A stretch of DNA of 64,000 nt, taken from Lunularia cruciata (lineage: Eukaryota > Streptophyta > Marchantiopsida > Lunulariales > Lunulariaceae). Numbering within the stretch: the first letter of the stretch is position 1; each line of letters starts with the position of its first letter. Of the stretch, positions 23,267 through 36,190 are shown one piece after another. The notes below the pieces were generated by a model. The model was not told where the DNA came from, ran no database searches, and saw only the letters and a program-made list of their open reading frames with translations. The DNA lies in assembly GCA_948567375.1 (NCBI GenBank), contig OX419756.1, positions 45,274,333 to 45,338,332 on the forward strand. The letters run 5' to 3'. Position numbers and translations under genes: made by a program.

Positions 23267-23700
23267 TGTTACAATATGGGGTTTACCAATGAGTTTAGTC
23301 GGGACTAATGAAGTACCAAATAGGCCAAATTAGCCAAGAATTATAAAAATATTCTAGAAGTATCTAGGAAGCTACTTGGTACCCATCCAAGTATTGGTTA
23401 ATGTGCATATGAAGTGGGGACTTCTAAGAGGAAGCTTCCTAACTAGCTTAGTTTGCACGCCAAGTAGATTTTTTCTAGAAGGAAGATTCTTGGGAAGTTT
23501 CAAACTAGCTTACCTTGCATTCTAAGAAAGTTGTTTTTTAGGAAGTTTCTTGAGAAGCTTCTCAAGAGCCTTGTATGCTTCCTTATAAATACCAAAGCCC
23601 AAGCTCATGCTAAGCATTTGGAGTTTTCTCATTCAAGTGTCTCAATCTGATTTTTCACTCCAATCTTCCATTCTCTTATTTCTCTCTTTGGTCTTTTACA
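23267..23700 (+). repeat. Family 1 LTR, 3' LTR of D
   Basis: TGTTACAATATGG...GGTCTTTTACA, 434 bp. About 70 bp shorter than the 5' LTR because one AAGCTTC-rich module is missing. Confidence 0.92.
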
Positions 23701-23705
23701 AAGTC

Positions 23706-25330
23706 AATAAGCAACAAGAGAAATGATTTGGATAATATCAAATAGACTTATCCAATTAAGAACAAGTTTACAAACTTAGGTATCATGTGTGAGGGGTAGG
23801 TTACTAGAAGAAAACATGACCTTATCACCGAGTTGAAAAGTGAGGTCATGATAATGTTGGTCCGCATATTGTTTTTGACAATTTTGAGCAACAAGGAGAT
23901 GAGATTTGGCTTGTTGTAGGAATTTGGTCAAGAAGGCAGAAAGACGAGGGACATGAGATGGAGGAAGAGCAAGAAGAGAATTTGGAACAAGTATGTCTTG
24001 GCTTAAATCAAGGAAGAATGGACAGAGTCCAATGCAAGCCTACTTGGAGTTATTGTAGGTAAACTTAGCAATTTTAATAAATTCATCCCAAATAGTAAAG
24101 TGAACATTGGCAAAGGTACAAAGCATATCCTCCAAGGTGCGATTGTGTATTTGGTTTATTCATCAATTTGAGGATGATAGGCCATGGACAAAGTAAAATT
24201 GGTGCCAAGTAGTTTGAAGAGTGTTTGCTAAATTTTTTTGATATATCAAGGATCAAGGTTGAAGATGAGTACACAAGGCATCCTATGATGCTTGAAGATA
24301 TTGTCAAAAAAGATTTAGACCAATGTTGGAGCATCCACTATATCAAAGGTTGGTGCAAAATAGATTTTCTTACTAAACTATCAACAAACACCATGATTGC
24401 TATGTGACCTTGTTTTGTCTTAGGCAAGGATGTGATGAGATCTAAGCTCATGTGTTCCCATCAAGCAAATGGGATGGGAAGTGGTTGAAGGAGTCCACTC
24501 GGTTTTTGGTTATTGACCTTGTTGTATTGGCAGCTGTCACAAGACTAGACAAACTCTCAAACCTCTTATGCCATATTGGGCCACCACCATTAGCATTTTA
24601 GGCTACCCAAGGTCTTGTCTACACCCATATGACTAATGATTTGTAAGTTATGGGCTTCTTGAAGGTGCACAAGTTGTAGATCACCCTTGGCTGGAACATA
24701 GATCTTGTTTTTATAAAATTGAAGGCCTTCCTTGAAGGAGAAGGTGTTGTATTCCTTTTTGTGTGCTACAAGATGATATTATACCATCCAAAAGAAGAGG
24801 CCTTGTTGTAAAGCGGTCTTAAACTCAATTTGGGCTTTTGAATCAATTGATAATATCATAATTATTGTTGTGATGAGAGTAAAAGTCTTCAAATTAAGTT
24901 GTCGTGATAATGCATTGGAGATGACATGGAACCTACCAGGTTTGTATTCAAGTTTGATGTCAAATAATTGTAGTTGTTCCTCCCATCAATTATGTCAACT
25001 CTTCATGTGCTCCAAATGTAATATCCGCAATAAGGGTACGTGATCAATTTGGATGATCACTTGTTTTTCCATGAGATAATACCTACATACCTTGATAGCA
25101 TACACCATTGCTAGTTGTTCTTGATTTCAAGTAGAGTAATTCCTTTCTATAGTGTTTAGTTGGTGAGACACAAAGGAAATGGATGTAACCCATTTGGAAA
25201 TTCCTATTGCAACATAGCTCCAATAGCAAAGTTAGAAGCATCAAAATCAACCACACAAGGTAGTTGAGAATCATATGGTTAAAGAATAGGTCTTCAAGAC
25301 ACCATATGTGTCAACTTCAAGAATACTTCT
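23706..25330 (-). pseudogene. Element E integrase and RNase H remnant
   Basis: Minus strand, aligning with element G integrase (34500-35640) and RNase H (35650-36170). The integrase C-terminal and core run 23706-24880. RNase H is at 24880-25330 and is cut up by frameshifts and stops. The zinc-binding block is near 24590-24760. Confidence 0.8.
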
Positions 25331-26240
25331 TTGTGCTTGGTGCTCTACTAAAAGCTTGAGGTCTTCCCCAAGAGATCAATCAATGGTATAGTCACATGAG
25401 CATAGTAGTGGATGAATTATAGGTAAAAATTTACCAATCCATTAAATACATGCATTTCTATAGCATCCTTTAGAGTAGGCCAATCAGTAATGGTCTTGAT
25501 TTTATCCTCTTCTATCTTGATCCCCTTTAATGAGATCTTATGACCCAAGAAGGTAACTTACTTTTGCCAAAAGATACAATTTGACTTCTTATAGTAAAAT
25601 TTCTATTGTTGTAGTCATCTTAGGACTTCTTGCACATGATTTGTATGTTTTGGTTCCATCTTGCTATAGATTTAAATATTATGCAAGAATATCATTGTGT
25701 CTTGATCCAATAGCCCATCTAACACTTTATGTATCTAATTCATGAAGACTTTTGGAACATTAGCAAGCCTGAAAGGTAGAACTCTCCCTTCAAAATACCA
25801 ATACCTTATGCAAAAGGTAATCTTTTGCACATTCTCTTTATCAATCTGCCAATAGTCACTATGGAGATCCAACTTGGAGAAATATTATGCTCTACTCAAT
25901 TGATATAGCAAGTCATCAATTTGAGGCAAGGGATACGCATTCTTCACTATTTGTTTATTGAGGCCATGATAATCTATATAGAAGCAAAGTTTTTCATCCT
26001 TTTTTGAGACAAATCGTACCAATGTTCCCCAAAGAGATGTACTGTATCATATCAAATCCTTCTCAAACAGCTCTATCAATGTTGTTCAAAGCTCTTCCAA
26101 CTTCTTTGTTAAGTGTGAGTAGATTGGTCTACTCACTAGATTACTTCTTGGAAATAACTCAATCTTGAAGTGCATACTATGATTGGAGGGTAACCCTTTG
26201 ATAGATCATCCAAAAATACATATGAAAACTCTTGAATTAT
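25331..26240 (-). pseudogene. Element E reverse transcriptase remnant
   Basis: Aligned by nucleotide similarity to reverse transcriptase of G (36195-36990). The palm box region lies near 25660-25720 and the fingers near 25960-26060. No frame longer than 60 codons survives, which makes this the most degraded reverse transcriptase of the family here. Confidence 0.72.
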
Positions 26241-27972
26241 TGATCAACTATTGCTTGATGAGGCTTCTTGCCCTCATCAGATTCTCCATGTGTGATAAGC
26301 TTGATCCACATCACAAAAAATAGGTTTATCTTCCTCCAAAGCTTACTCTATGGTTAATTTACTAACAAAATTCTTATCTTGGGATTGATTATTCTTAGTT
26401 CTCTTACTCAAAGGTGTTAAAAAATTTAATTGGTTATTCTTACCTTGGTGTTATACTTGAATTTATCTTTGGTTCCAATCAAATTGAACCTTATGATGTT
26501 CAAGCCAAGATAAACCTAGAATGAGATCATAGTGTAGAGGTACAATTGCAAATCTCATACACTCCAAATACTGCTACTCAACCTTGAATGTAACAAGATG
26601 TTAAGTATAAAATGCAAAACTCTTTCTACCATCTGCTATCATCAATCTACTTCTAATTGTTGGTTTGATGGGAATACCTAATTCCTTTGTTAATTGCATA
26701 GACATGCAATTTTTTGAATTTCCAAATCAACCAAAATCTTATAATCACAATCAAATATCATACTTTGCAAGCAATGCAAACTTGCATAGGTTGAGCTTTC
26801 AATACCATTGGAACTAATCAAGTTCCTAATAGGTGGCTCAAATTCTCCTACAAAGATTCTTTGTTTTTGCATGATCATCACTTTCCACAAACTCTGTTTG
26901 GGTGATTTGTTGAGGTTGCACATTCTTGAGTGGACATTCAACAATGCAATGTCCAATTTGGCAACAATAAAAGCAACCATCATTTTATCACAATTTTTCT
27001 CTTTTTGTAGTGCCAAGTAGTCTTCATTGGATGGCATCAATCTCCATCTATGTTGGCTCTTCCACCTATGTGTAGTGTGTTGATAGGTTCTATGAAGGTT
27101 GAGGTTGAGACCACATTGTTGCAACCAAGGAATCAAAGTGCTCAACCAATTACATGGCTTCCTCCAAGTGTTTGGGCTCTTGGGTAGAGCTTCACCTTCT
27201 AGTGCATTTATAATTTATAGTATGGTGTTTAGACTTGAGTGCTATAGCTTCTTATAAAACCCATCTACTTCAATTTTGCTAATCTATCTTGTGTAGCTCA
27301 TGCAACATTTATAGCTTGGAATCTCCCAATTATTGCACTCTTGAATTCTTTCCATGTAGAGATTAGCATAATAGACTATCATTTAGTTTGCTCTACTTGG
27401 AATTTCCACCATATTTTTGCCACTCCATTCAATTCGCTTGAAACCAAGAAAATTTTTCTATGTTCATCTTGAAGATTTGGAGCTTCAAAACAACATTCAT
27501 AATCAAACAAAAAATTATCCACTACACCCAAGAGATTCTTGCCTTCAAATACCTTGGGCTTTGGAAATAATATTTTCTCTTCTCCTTCTCAAGATGGTGC
27601 TCTCTTTACATACTCTTGTCATTGATGGTCTCTTTCATCCAATAATCAAGGAAAGTACTCAATTTTTTGATGCATAGCAATGATAACTTTGAGCATTGCC
27701 ACCATGGCTACTACTCTATCAAAATATCTTCAATTATCTAAGTTAACACATAAATGCAACACATCCACCGTTCTCCATAAATTACAATCAGAAGTATCAA
27801 GGGTTCAACGGATAAGGTGATCTAACTTAGAGAATTCTACCCAATATGTGAGATGATAAACTATGTGAAATGATGTTTGGGTAGTATATAGACATAAAAA
27901 TCTCAATGGTTTGGAGGAAATGGATTTGGTTGTCTATAAATTCCATCCATCTCATTCTTTCCCTCATACCAA
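26241..27972 (-). pseudogene. Element E protease, gag and leader remnant
   Basis: Linker about 26260-26410. The protease is at 26460-26800, with KILVD at the active site followed by a one-base deletion that shifts the frame exactly at the D-F-G position (near 26725). The gag zinc-knuckle region is near 26940-26995 and the capsid part at 27120-27600. The leader then runs to the primer binding site, where the minus strand reads TTGGTATGAGGG just below the LTR at 27973. Confidence 0.74.
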
Positions 27973-28445
27973 TGTAAAAGATCAAGGAGAGAAATAGAAG
28001 AATGGATTATCACACTGGGACTCTTGAATGCGGGAAACTCTTAATGCTTAGCATGAGCTTGAGGCTTTGGTATTTATAGGAGATATACAAGGCTCTTGAG
28101 AAGATTCTCAAGAAGTTTTCTAAAATTTGTATTCTTAGAGTGCAAGCAAAGCTAATTAGGAAGTTTCTTGAAAAGCTTCCTTTTAGAAGTCACCTACTTG
28201 GCATGCAATTTAAGCTAGTTTGGAAGCTTCCCAAGAAGTTTCCTTTTAGAAATAATCTATTTGGTATGCAAGCTAAGCTAGTTTGGAAGCTTCTCTTAGA
28301 AATCACCACTTGGCATAAACATAACTCAATACTTGGAAGGTACCAAGTAGCTTCATAGATGCTTCTAGAATATTCTCATAATTCTTGGCTTATTTTCTTT
28401 TACGTTAGTCTTGACTAACTTGTCAATAAATTCCATATTGTTATT
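27973..28445 (-). repeat. Family 1 LTR, 5' LTR of E
   Basis: TGTAAAAGATC...ATATTGTTATT on the plus strand, with the terminal ACA changed to ATT. 473 bp. Contains the perfect three-module site TTCTAGAATATTC at 28363-28375. Confidence 0.88.
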
Positions 28446-30080
28446 ATTCTCAATCCATATCAACCTCTCTTATAGTCTTTCTAATTGCTAAATTTTCTAA
28501 GCTCTTCTTGCTCCTAGAATGTTCTCATCTGCACAACTTCAAATGCTCTTATAACAAGTAGAGCATGAAGACAATTCACTCAAACCTTACTTCCTTGTGA
28601 TGGGCTACATTTATATATTTTAATTTATCCGTTCAAGATTTTGGCGGGTATTTATGGTGAAGCATCATGGTCCATACATGTGTGAAGCTGCATGAGGGTT
28701 GATGGAGACTGAAACTGGTTCTTTATTCTACATGTCAGCTCCTTGTTAAGCAAGAAACTGAAGCATTACCGACTGATGACAGCCTTGATATGCCATCTCA
28801 TACTCATGTTTGTTGTACCTTTGTTCCTAGTACCACAAACTCAAACATCCACTCTCCTCTCCAAGTGACTCTTAAGAAACTTTTCATGGCAATTGATGTA
28901 TAAGCCATACTTTATATCTTCAAGTATCATCCTACTCTTAATATGATATGCTATTTGGGGACAACAAAAACAGAAAATCCACCTAAGGGAACATAAGGTG
29001 GGCTGCTACAAGAGAAAAGTTGTACACCAAATTATCATGCAAATGAAATCATGTGTACACAATATTTCCCATAGTACAATAATACTGTGATATGTTCCCA
29101 TGCAACTTCTTATGAGGTAAAGATCTCTAATATGCTTCATGGTTAAAATAAAAAGATATAAATGATAACCTACATTCAACCATGCAAATTATGCAAACTA
29201 GGTAGTCTATGCAGTTTGTACAATCTATAACGGTAGATTAGCATTTTCTCAATCTCCACTTGTAGGTATAGTCAAGGTTATATACATGTGAGAATTTGAA
29301 ATATAGCACAAGTTTAGTAGTATAAGTTTTGCATAAAGTAAGAATTTGAAAAAATAGCTCAAGTTTAGTAATTTAAGTTTGGAAGTACCCCGTAGTGGCA
29401 GTTTGCAAGATCAAGCTGCTTGTTTTCTTGTTGCATTTTGCTTGCTTTTGTTTTGTGCTTGGTGCATTATGTTTAGTGCCTTTTATCCACTATGTAAGCT
29501 CACAGATATTATTGTTCTTATCTTCTCATAATTTTTATCAACATATTCATTAGCATAAAAGGTAATATAAGATTGATGAGTAATGAGTGAATAAGGTGTA
29601 TAATGAGTGTATGAAATATATACATAAGTACAATAATTAGTGTATGTTTATATGTGCATAAATAAGTATACAAATAAGTACAAGTGTATCATTGTGTACT
29701 ATGATGGAGTAGTGCATCAAGTTTCTCCAATAAAAGATGCAACATAGAAAGAAAGGACTATATGTTCACATCCATAACCTATTGATATGATGCATGGTGG
29801 GCTCATAAAAGCAAAATGTTAAAATATCATAAGAATCTTCACTTTAATCCCTAAATCTACCAAAGGTCCACTCCTCTTCCAAAAGCATTGTAGTAGGCTC
29901 AATGGATACTCAAAATCTGACTAGAGGAGCTATAAGGAGGTATGATAAGGAGTTCTATGAGGTCTTGGATGTCTGAAGAAGAGTAAATGTAGGAGGATAG
30001 ATAGCACCATGGGGTGGTTTTTACAATAAGGAAGAGCATAACTATCAACTATCAATATGTCCCTAATGGATATACCTAAA
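28446..30080. other. Older sequence between E and F, no gene recognised
   Basis: AT-rich stretch without LTR or pol motifs. It includes local direct duplications (for example about 29290-29335 and 29340-29390, sharing AAGTTTAGTA) and a low-complexity run of ATAAGTA-like words at 29580-29700. By position it is the continuation of remnant J between its 17-kb and 30-kb pieces. Short minus-strand stretches look coding-like, but I cannot assign them. Confidence 0.4.
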
Positions 30081-30863
30081 GATGTAAATGTATCATAAGA
30101 TCTCACCATATAACCTCTTTACTAGTCCAAGAACCCATCCTACTCACTGTCAAAAGCCTATGTATACTCCAAGCAGTAGGAAACCAAGATCCCACATGGA
30201 TCATAATAATTGCTCCTCCTTCCTCTATGAGCCACTAGTCAAAAAGATAACCTCAAAGTGTAATACACTACACTCCATAAACTCTCTACTGCCCAATTAA
30301 GGGGAATACTCCAAAGTACTACTTATTGTGTAATACCTTGAGCCTCTCCTCATGGTCCTCATATACCAATTCAAGAACATAGGACAAGTAGGAACTCTCA
30401 TATATGGTAAATATCTCACATCCAAAACAAGGATCTTCTTCCTCATGTCAATATGATAAAGGATACAAGGTCTAAACACTTTGGATAAGCTCATCTTCTC
30501 TCTCAAAGATATGAGTTTAGAAAACTCATCTCTCAAAAAAGTCTTCCTTTCTTAGAGCCACAATATCTCCTCAATAGTACCCCTAAAATAAAGTGGGAGC
30601 ACAAGATCATCTAAAGTGCACAACCTCCAAGACACAATCTCTAGATCACTCATGTGTAAATGAGGCTCCTCTCTAGACTTGCTTATGAGAGCTTGGACCA
30701 TTTTTGTACCTTGAGTGGTGATAAAAGGGGAATAAGTCTCATGAGATTGCATCTCCATCTCACTAGTCTAAGACTCCCTAGTGACTCTCTCTACACTCAA
30801 AGTTTGAGTCCCCATAAACACTACAATATCTACAACTAACTATCTTTGTGCCTTTGAGGTAGA
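30081..30863 (-). pseudogene. Unassigned coding remnant J, part 2
   Basis: A minus-strand frame from about 30758 to 30297 is open for 154 codons except for one stop (30554-30552), and the two halves are in phase. Sequence blocks include LHMSDLEIVSWRLC, TLDDLVLPLYFRGTIEEI, RDEFSKLISLREKM and VLDVRYLPYMRVPTCP. The composition is that of a real protein rather than random translation. I do not recognise the family. Element F is inserted at 30863 (target duplication GTAGA/ATAGA), and the upstream part of the same strand continues at 42281. Confidence 0.5.
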
Positions 30864-31381
30864 CGTAAAAGACTGAGACAAAGGAAAGAAATAAGAGAAT
30901 GAAAGATCAAAGAGAAAGATCACATTGGGATTCTTGAATAAGGGAAACTTTGAGTGCCTAGTATGTGCTTGGGCTTTGATATTTTTAGAGAAGTATACAT
31001 GATCTTGAGAAGCTTCTCAACAAGCTTCCTCAAAGCTACTTTCTTAGAGTGCTAGTCAAGCTAACTAAGAAGCTTCCTTCTAGAAGCCATCTACTTGGCG
31101 TGCAGGCTAAGCTAGCCAAGAAACTTCCTTCTAGAAGCCACCTACTTGGCATGCAAGCTAAACTAGCTAGGAAGCTTACCAAGAAGCTTCCTCCTATGAG
31201 TCACCACTTGGCATACACGTTACCTAATACTTGGAAAGTACCAAGAAGTTTCTTAGATGCTTTTAGACTGCACTCAAGAATAAAAGTGCTTTGAAGCAAG
31301 TGTGAATATTCTAGGCTAATTTGGTCTATTTGCTACTTCATAAGTCTTGACTAACTTGTCAATAAACTCCATATTGTTACA
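30864..31381 (-). repeat. Family 1 LTR, 3' LTR of F
   Basis: CGTAAAAGACTG...ATTGTTACA, 518 bp, with the first T changed to C. It has an extra segment of about 40 bp (near 31268-31305) that splits the AGAATATTC site found in the other copies. Confidence 0.87.
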
Positions 31382-33300
31382 TATCTCCCCACCTTTAGTT
31401 GGTGATGTCCATCACTATTGAAGCTTTAAACTCTTGTATGGCTGTTTGTGCATTCAGGAGATGAGAAAGAAGCTCCCAAGTGGCATCATGAAGGGGATAC
31501 TCTTTCCATAGGACTTTGTACTTAGTATGTTGTTGGTGGCCATATTGAATGTGGCAATGTGCAAGGATACAATCAACTTCAGACCCTTCATGATCATTGA
31601 TAGGTACATGAGGAAGAGAGGGTTGGATACAAGAGGAAAAGGAAGATGGATTAGAAACAAAGGATTTTAGCTTGGAAATGTGAAAGACAAGGTGGATTTA
31701 CATATGAGAATGCAAGGCAAGTCAATAAGCAACAAGAGAAATGATTTGGGTGACATCAAATGGACCTATCCAATTAGGAGTAAGTTTATAGACTTGGGTA
31801 TCAAGTGTGAGGGGTAGGTTACTAGAAGAAAATATGACCTTATAACCAAGTTGAAAAGTGAGATCACAATGATGTTGGTCTACATATGTTTTTGATGATT
31901 TTGAGCAACAAGGAGATGAGATTTGGCTTGTTCTAGGGATTGGGATATGGTAGTCAAGAAGGTAGAAGTATGAGGGACATGAGATGGAGGCAAAGCAAGA
32001 AGAGAATCTAGAACAAATGAGAATCCAATGGAAGAAACAAGAGAATCTAATGCTTGCATGTTTGGAATTATTCTAAAGAAACTCAACAACTACAAGACAC
32101 TCGTCCCAATTGGTATGGTGAATGTTGACAAAGGTACAAAGCATATCCTCTAGGGTGAAATTTTTATATTAGGTTTGTCCATCAGTTTGAGGATGATTGG
32201 CCATAAACAAAGCAAGCTTGGTGCCAAGTAGTTTGAAGGGTGCTTGCCAAAATTGTCCAATGAAATGCAGATTACGGTCAAAGATGAGTAGACAAGGCCT
32301 CCCATGATACTTGAAAACATTGCCAAAGAAGATTTGGGCCAATGTTAGAGCATCCACTATATTAAAAGTTGGTGCTAAATGGATTAGCTTACTAAGCTTA
32401 TCCACAAACACCCACAATTATTGTGTGACCTTGCTTTGTCTTGGATAAGGATGTGATGAGATCTAAGCTCACATGTTCCTTATCAAACAAATGAGATGGG
32501 AAGTGGTTGTAGGAGTCCACTTAGTATCTGGTTGCTAACCTTGTTGTATTAGCAGCTCTCACAAGATTGGATAAACTCCTGAACATCTTGTGCTATGTTG
32601 AGCCACAACCATTTGCATTGTAGGGTACCCAAGGTCTTTTGTATACCCAAGTGACCAACAATTGGTAAGTCATGGGCTTCTTGAAGGTGCACAAGTCATA
32701 GAGGATCCTTGGCTAGAACATAGATTTGGTTCTCCTAGAATAGAAGGCCTTCTTTGAAGGAGAAGGTATTGTATTCCTTATCATGTACAGCAAGCTGACC
32801 TTGTACCATCTGAAAGAAGGGATCTTGTTGCAAAGTAGTCCTAAACTAAATTTAAACCTTGGAGTCAATTGACATTGTCGTAATTGCTATTATGATAAGA
32901 GGAAGAGACTTCAAATCAGGTGATAGTGCATTGGGGATAACATGGAATCTACCAACTTTATATTCAAGTTTGAGGTCAAACAACTGTAGTTGTTCCTCCC
33001 ATCAATGATGTTGACTCTTCATGTGTTCCAAATGTAATGTCTACAAGAAGGGTTATGATCAGTTTGCATAATCACTTGTTTCTCCAAGAGATAATGCCTC
33101 CATACCTTGGTGGCATATACCATTGCTAGTTGTTGTTGATCTCAAGTAGAGTAATTCTTTCTTACAATATTTAGTTGGCAAGACACAAAGGTAATGGGAT
33201 GAAATCTATTTGAGAATTCTTGCTACAACACGGCTCCAATTGTAAAGTTAGAAGTATCAAAATCAACCACACAAGGTAGTTGAGGGTTATATGGTTGAAG
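31382..33300 (-). pseudogene. Element F chromodomain, integrase and RNase H remnant
   Basis: The chromodomain region is at 31400-31620, the integrase C-terminal part at 31740-32090 and the core at 32169-32417 (FVDKLSKLIHLAP, NVFKYHGRPCLLIF, TDGQT). The zinc-binding block is near 32580-32760 and RNase H at 32880-33300. All are in the family 1 order, with stops and shifts. Confidence 0.82.
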
Positions 33301-33796
33301 TATGGGTCTTGAAGACATTATTTGTTTCAATTTTGGAATGCTTCTTTGTGCTTGGTGGTCCACTTAAAACTCAAGTTCTTCTCCAAGAGGTTGGTCAATG
33401 GTGCAACAACATGAGCATTATAGTGAATGAACCGTCGGTAAAAACTTACTAGTCTATTAAATGCCCATACTTTCATAGCATCCTTTGGAGTAGGCCAATC
33501 AATAATGGCCTTAATTTTCTCCTCTTCCATCTTGATCCACTTTGATGAGATCTTGTGACCCAATAAAGTAACTTCCTTTTGCCAAAGGTAAACTTTGACT
33601 TCTTGGAGTAAAACTTCCACTAATGTAGTCGACCTAGGATTTCTTTCACATGATTTTCATGTTTTGCCTCTATCTTTCTATAAATTGAAATATCATCTAA
33701 GAACACTACCATGTACCAATCCAGTACCTCATACAACACTTGATGTATTTGATCCATGAAGATTGTTGGTGCATTAGTGAGCCCAAAAGGCAAAAT
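33301..33796 (-). pseudogene. Element F reverse transcriptase, C-terminal part, cut by G
   Basis: 33620-33327 encodes the connection region (KEVTLLGHKISSKWIKMEEEKIKAI, WPTPKDAMKVWAFNRL, FYRRFIHYNAHVVAPLTNLL). Just before the joint the GLTNAP box can be read. Element G is inserted at 33796/33797 and the rest follows at 39404. Confidence 0.84.
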
Positions 33797-34162
33797 TGTA
33801 AAAGATCAAGACAGAGGAGAGAAATAGGAGAATGGAAACTCACATTGGGACACTTGAATGTGGGAAAAATCCAAATGCCTAGCATGAGCTTTGGCTTTGG
33901 TATTTATAGGTAGCATACAAGGCCCTTGAGAAGCTTCTCAAGAAGCTCTCTTCTAGAAGCCGCCTACTTGGAGTGCAAGCCTAGCTAGTTGGAAGCTTCA
34001 AGAAGCTTCTTTCTAGAGCTACTTACTTGAGGTGCAAGCTAAGCTAGTCGAGAAGCTTCCCAAGAAGCTTTCTAGATACTTCTAGAATATTCTAGGCTAA
34101 TTTTTCCTATGTGCTACTTTGTAAGTCCGACTAACTTCATCGCTAAACTCCTTATTGTTACA
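33797..34162 (-). repeat. Family 1 LTR, 3' LTR of G
   Basis: TGTAAAAGATC...TTATTGTTACA, 366 bp. It holds a four-module heat-shock-like site at 33992-34009, a three-module site TTCTAGAATATTC at 34080-34092 and a minus-strand TATA-like box at 33899-33910. It lacks one tandem module of about 60 bp that is present in the 5' LTR. Confidence 0.93.
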
Positions 34163-35640
34163 TATTACGCCGCCGCTAGTTGGTGACGTCCTCATTGCCA
34201 ATGAAGGTTTGAATTCTTGGATGGTTGGTTATGCATTTTGGAGGTGAAAAAGAAGTTACTATGTGGCATCATGAAGGGGATACCCTTTCCAAAGGACCTT
34301 GTACTCCATATGTTTGCAATGGCCTCGTTGAATATGGCGACGTGCAAGGATACAATCAACTTTGTACTCCTCATGATCATTGATAGGGACAAGAAGAGGG
34401 GGAGGTTGGATGCAAGAGGAAAAGAAAGAGGGGTTAGGAACAAAGAATTTCAACTTGGAAACATGAAAGACAAGATGGATACGCATGTGACAAGGCAAGG
34501 CAAGTCGATAAGCAACAAGAGAGACAATTTGGGTGATATCAAAGGGTCCTATCCAATTAGGGGCAAGTTTACAAACTTGAGTATCAAGTGGGAGAGGGAG
34601 GTTACTAGAAGATAGCATGACTTTCTCATCAACTTCAAAGGTGAGATCACTACAATGGTGGTCTGCATATTGTTCTTGGTGATTCTGAGCAATAAGGAGG
34701 TGAGACTTGGCTTGTTGGAGAGATTGGGATATAGTGGTCAAGAAGGTAGAAGTATGAGGAACCTGAGATGGAGAGGGAGCAAGAAGAGAATCTGGAACAA
34801 GTGGATCTTGGCCAAAATTGAGAAAGAAAGGAAAAAATCCAATGCTTGCCTATTTGGAATTGTTGTAAGTAAATTCTGCAATTGCAAGACATTCATCCCA
34901 ATTGGTATGAAGGACATTGACAAAGGCATGCAATATATCTCCCAATGTACGATTTGCATGTTTGGTTTGTCCATCGGTTTGAGGATGATATGCCGTGGAC
35001 AAAGCAAGCTTGGTGCCGAGTATTTGGAAGAGTGCTTGCCAAAACTTCTTGGTAAATTGAAGATCATGGTCAAAGATGAGTACACATGGCATCCTGTGAT
35101 GCTTGAAGACATTGTCAAAGTAGATTTGTGCTAAGGTTGGAGCATCCACGATATCACAGGTTGGTGCCAAGTGGATTTGCTTATTAAGCTTATCCACAAA
35201 CACTATAATTGTGGTGTGTCCTTGTTTTGTCTTTGGCAAAAATATAATGAGATCCAAGCTCACATGCTCTCCCAATGAGCGGATGGAACGGCAAGTGGTT
35301 GAAGGAGTCCACTTGGCTTCTGGTTGTTGGCCTTGTTACATTGGCAGCTCTCACACGATTGGACAAATTTTTGAACATCTTGTGTCATGTTGGGCCACCA
35401 CCATTGACCTTGGAGGGTATCCAAGGTCTTGTCCACACCCATGTGACCAGTGATGAGTAAATCATGGGCTTCTTGAAGGCGCACAAGTCGAAGATCACCT
35501 TTAGTTGGAACATAGATCCGGTCCTCATGGAATAAAAGGCCCTCCTTGATGGAGAAGGTGTTGTACTCCTTATCGCATACCATAAGGCAACCATGTACCA
35601 TTTGGAAGAAGGGGTCTTGGTGTAGAGCTAACTAAAACGC
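34163..35640 (-). pseudogene. Element G integrase with chromodomain
   Basis: The zinc-binding region is at 35601-35260 (RIYVPTKGDLRLVRLQEAHD, HMGVDKTLDTLQ, SCESCQCNKA). The core is at 35275-34850 (GHTTIIVFVDKLNKQIHLAP, DNVFKHHRMPCVLI, AYHPQTDGQTKHAN). The C-terminal part and chromodomain are at 34741-34259: LPLPLDTQVCKLAPNWIGPF (GPY/F), then EYKVDCILARRHIQ and MEYKVLWKGYPLHDAT, where the expected tryptophan codon is TAG. The chromodomain marks the family as a chromovirus. Two frame changes separate the parts. Confidence 0.9.
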
Positions 35641-35649
35641 ATTTTGGAC

Positions 35650-36190
35650 CTTGGAGTCAACTAACACCGTTGAAATTGCCGTGGTGATGAGAGGAAGAGA
35701 TTTCAAATCAGATTCTCATGATAAAGCATTAGGGATGACATGGAATCGACCTGGTTTGTACTCAAGTTTAATGTCATATAGTTGGAGTTGTTCTTCCCAT
35801 TGATGATGTTGACTCTTCATGTGTTCCAAGTGTAAGGTCTACAACAATGGTTTGTGATCAGTTTTCATGATCACTTGTTTCCCTAAGAGGTAATGCCTCC
35901 ATACCTTGGTGGCGTATACCATTGCAAGTTGTTCTCAATCTCGAGTAGAGTAGTTTAGTGCAGCAATATTGAGTTGGCAAGACACAAAGGCAATGGGATG
36001 GAGTCCATCTGGGAATTCTTGTTGCAACACAACTCCAATTGCAAAGTTAGAAGCATCAAAATCAACCACATAGGGTAACTAAGGATCATATGGTTGAAGA
36101 ATGGGTCTTGAAGACACCATATGCTTTAACTTTTGGAATGCTTCTCCATGCTTGGTGGTCAACTAGAAGCTTAAGTTCTTTCCCAAGAGG
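35650..36190 (-). pseudogene. Element G RNase H remnant
   Basis: Minus strand, same nucleotide pattern as the RNase H of A (3011-2691): the VVDFDASNFAIGVVLQQEF block near 36070-36020 and a KTDHKPLL-equivalent near 35870-35850. Stops interrupt it, so only short pieces are open. Confidence 0.8.

Larger units (their letters stand above)
18209..23700 (+). mobile_element. Element D: chromovirus, family 1, nested in E, opposite orientation
   Basis: Plus-strand element of 5.5 kb: 5' LTR 18209-18715, primer binding site, gag, protease, reverse transcriptase, RNase H, integrase, chromodomain, polypurine tract, 3' LTR 23267-23700. Target duplication AAATC/AAGTC (18204-18208 and 23701-23705), and E reads on at 23706. 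It is the only family 1 element here in plus orientation, so D and E form a large inverted repeat. All genes carry stops. Confidence 0.93.
17447..28445 (-). mobile_element. Element E: chromovirus, family 1, host of nested element D
   Basis: Minus-strand element: 3' LTR 17447-17865, 3' end of pol 17866-18208, interruption by D (18209-23700), rest of pol and gag 23706-27972, 5' LTR 27973-28445. Target duplication GTTCT (17442-17446) against ATTCT (28446-28450), one mismatch. Excluding D it is about 5.5 kb, a normal length for the family. More eroded than D and G. Confidence 0.9.

Noticed and set aside
34217..34615. 132-codon plus-strand frame
   Set aside because: It lies antisense to the integrase and chromodomain of element G, and shadow frames of the same kind occur in A, B and D.
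34655..35134. 159-codon plus-strand frame
   Set aside because: Antisense shadow of the G integrase, whose minus-strand motifs are clear.
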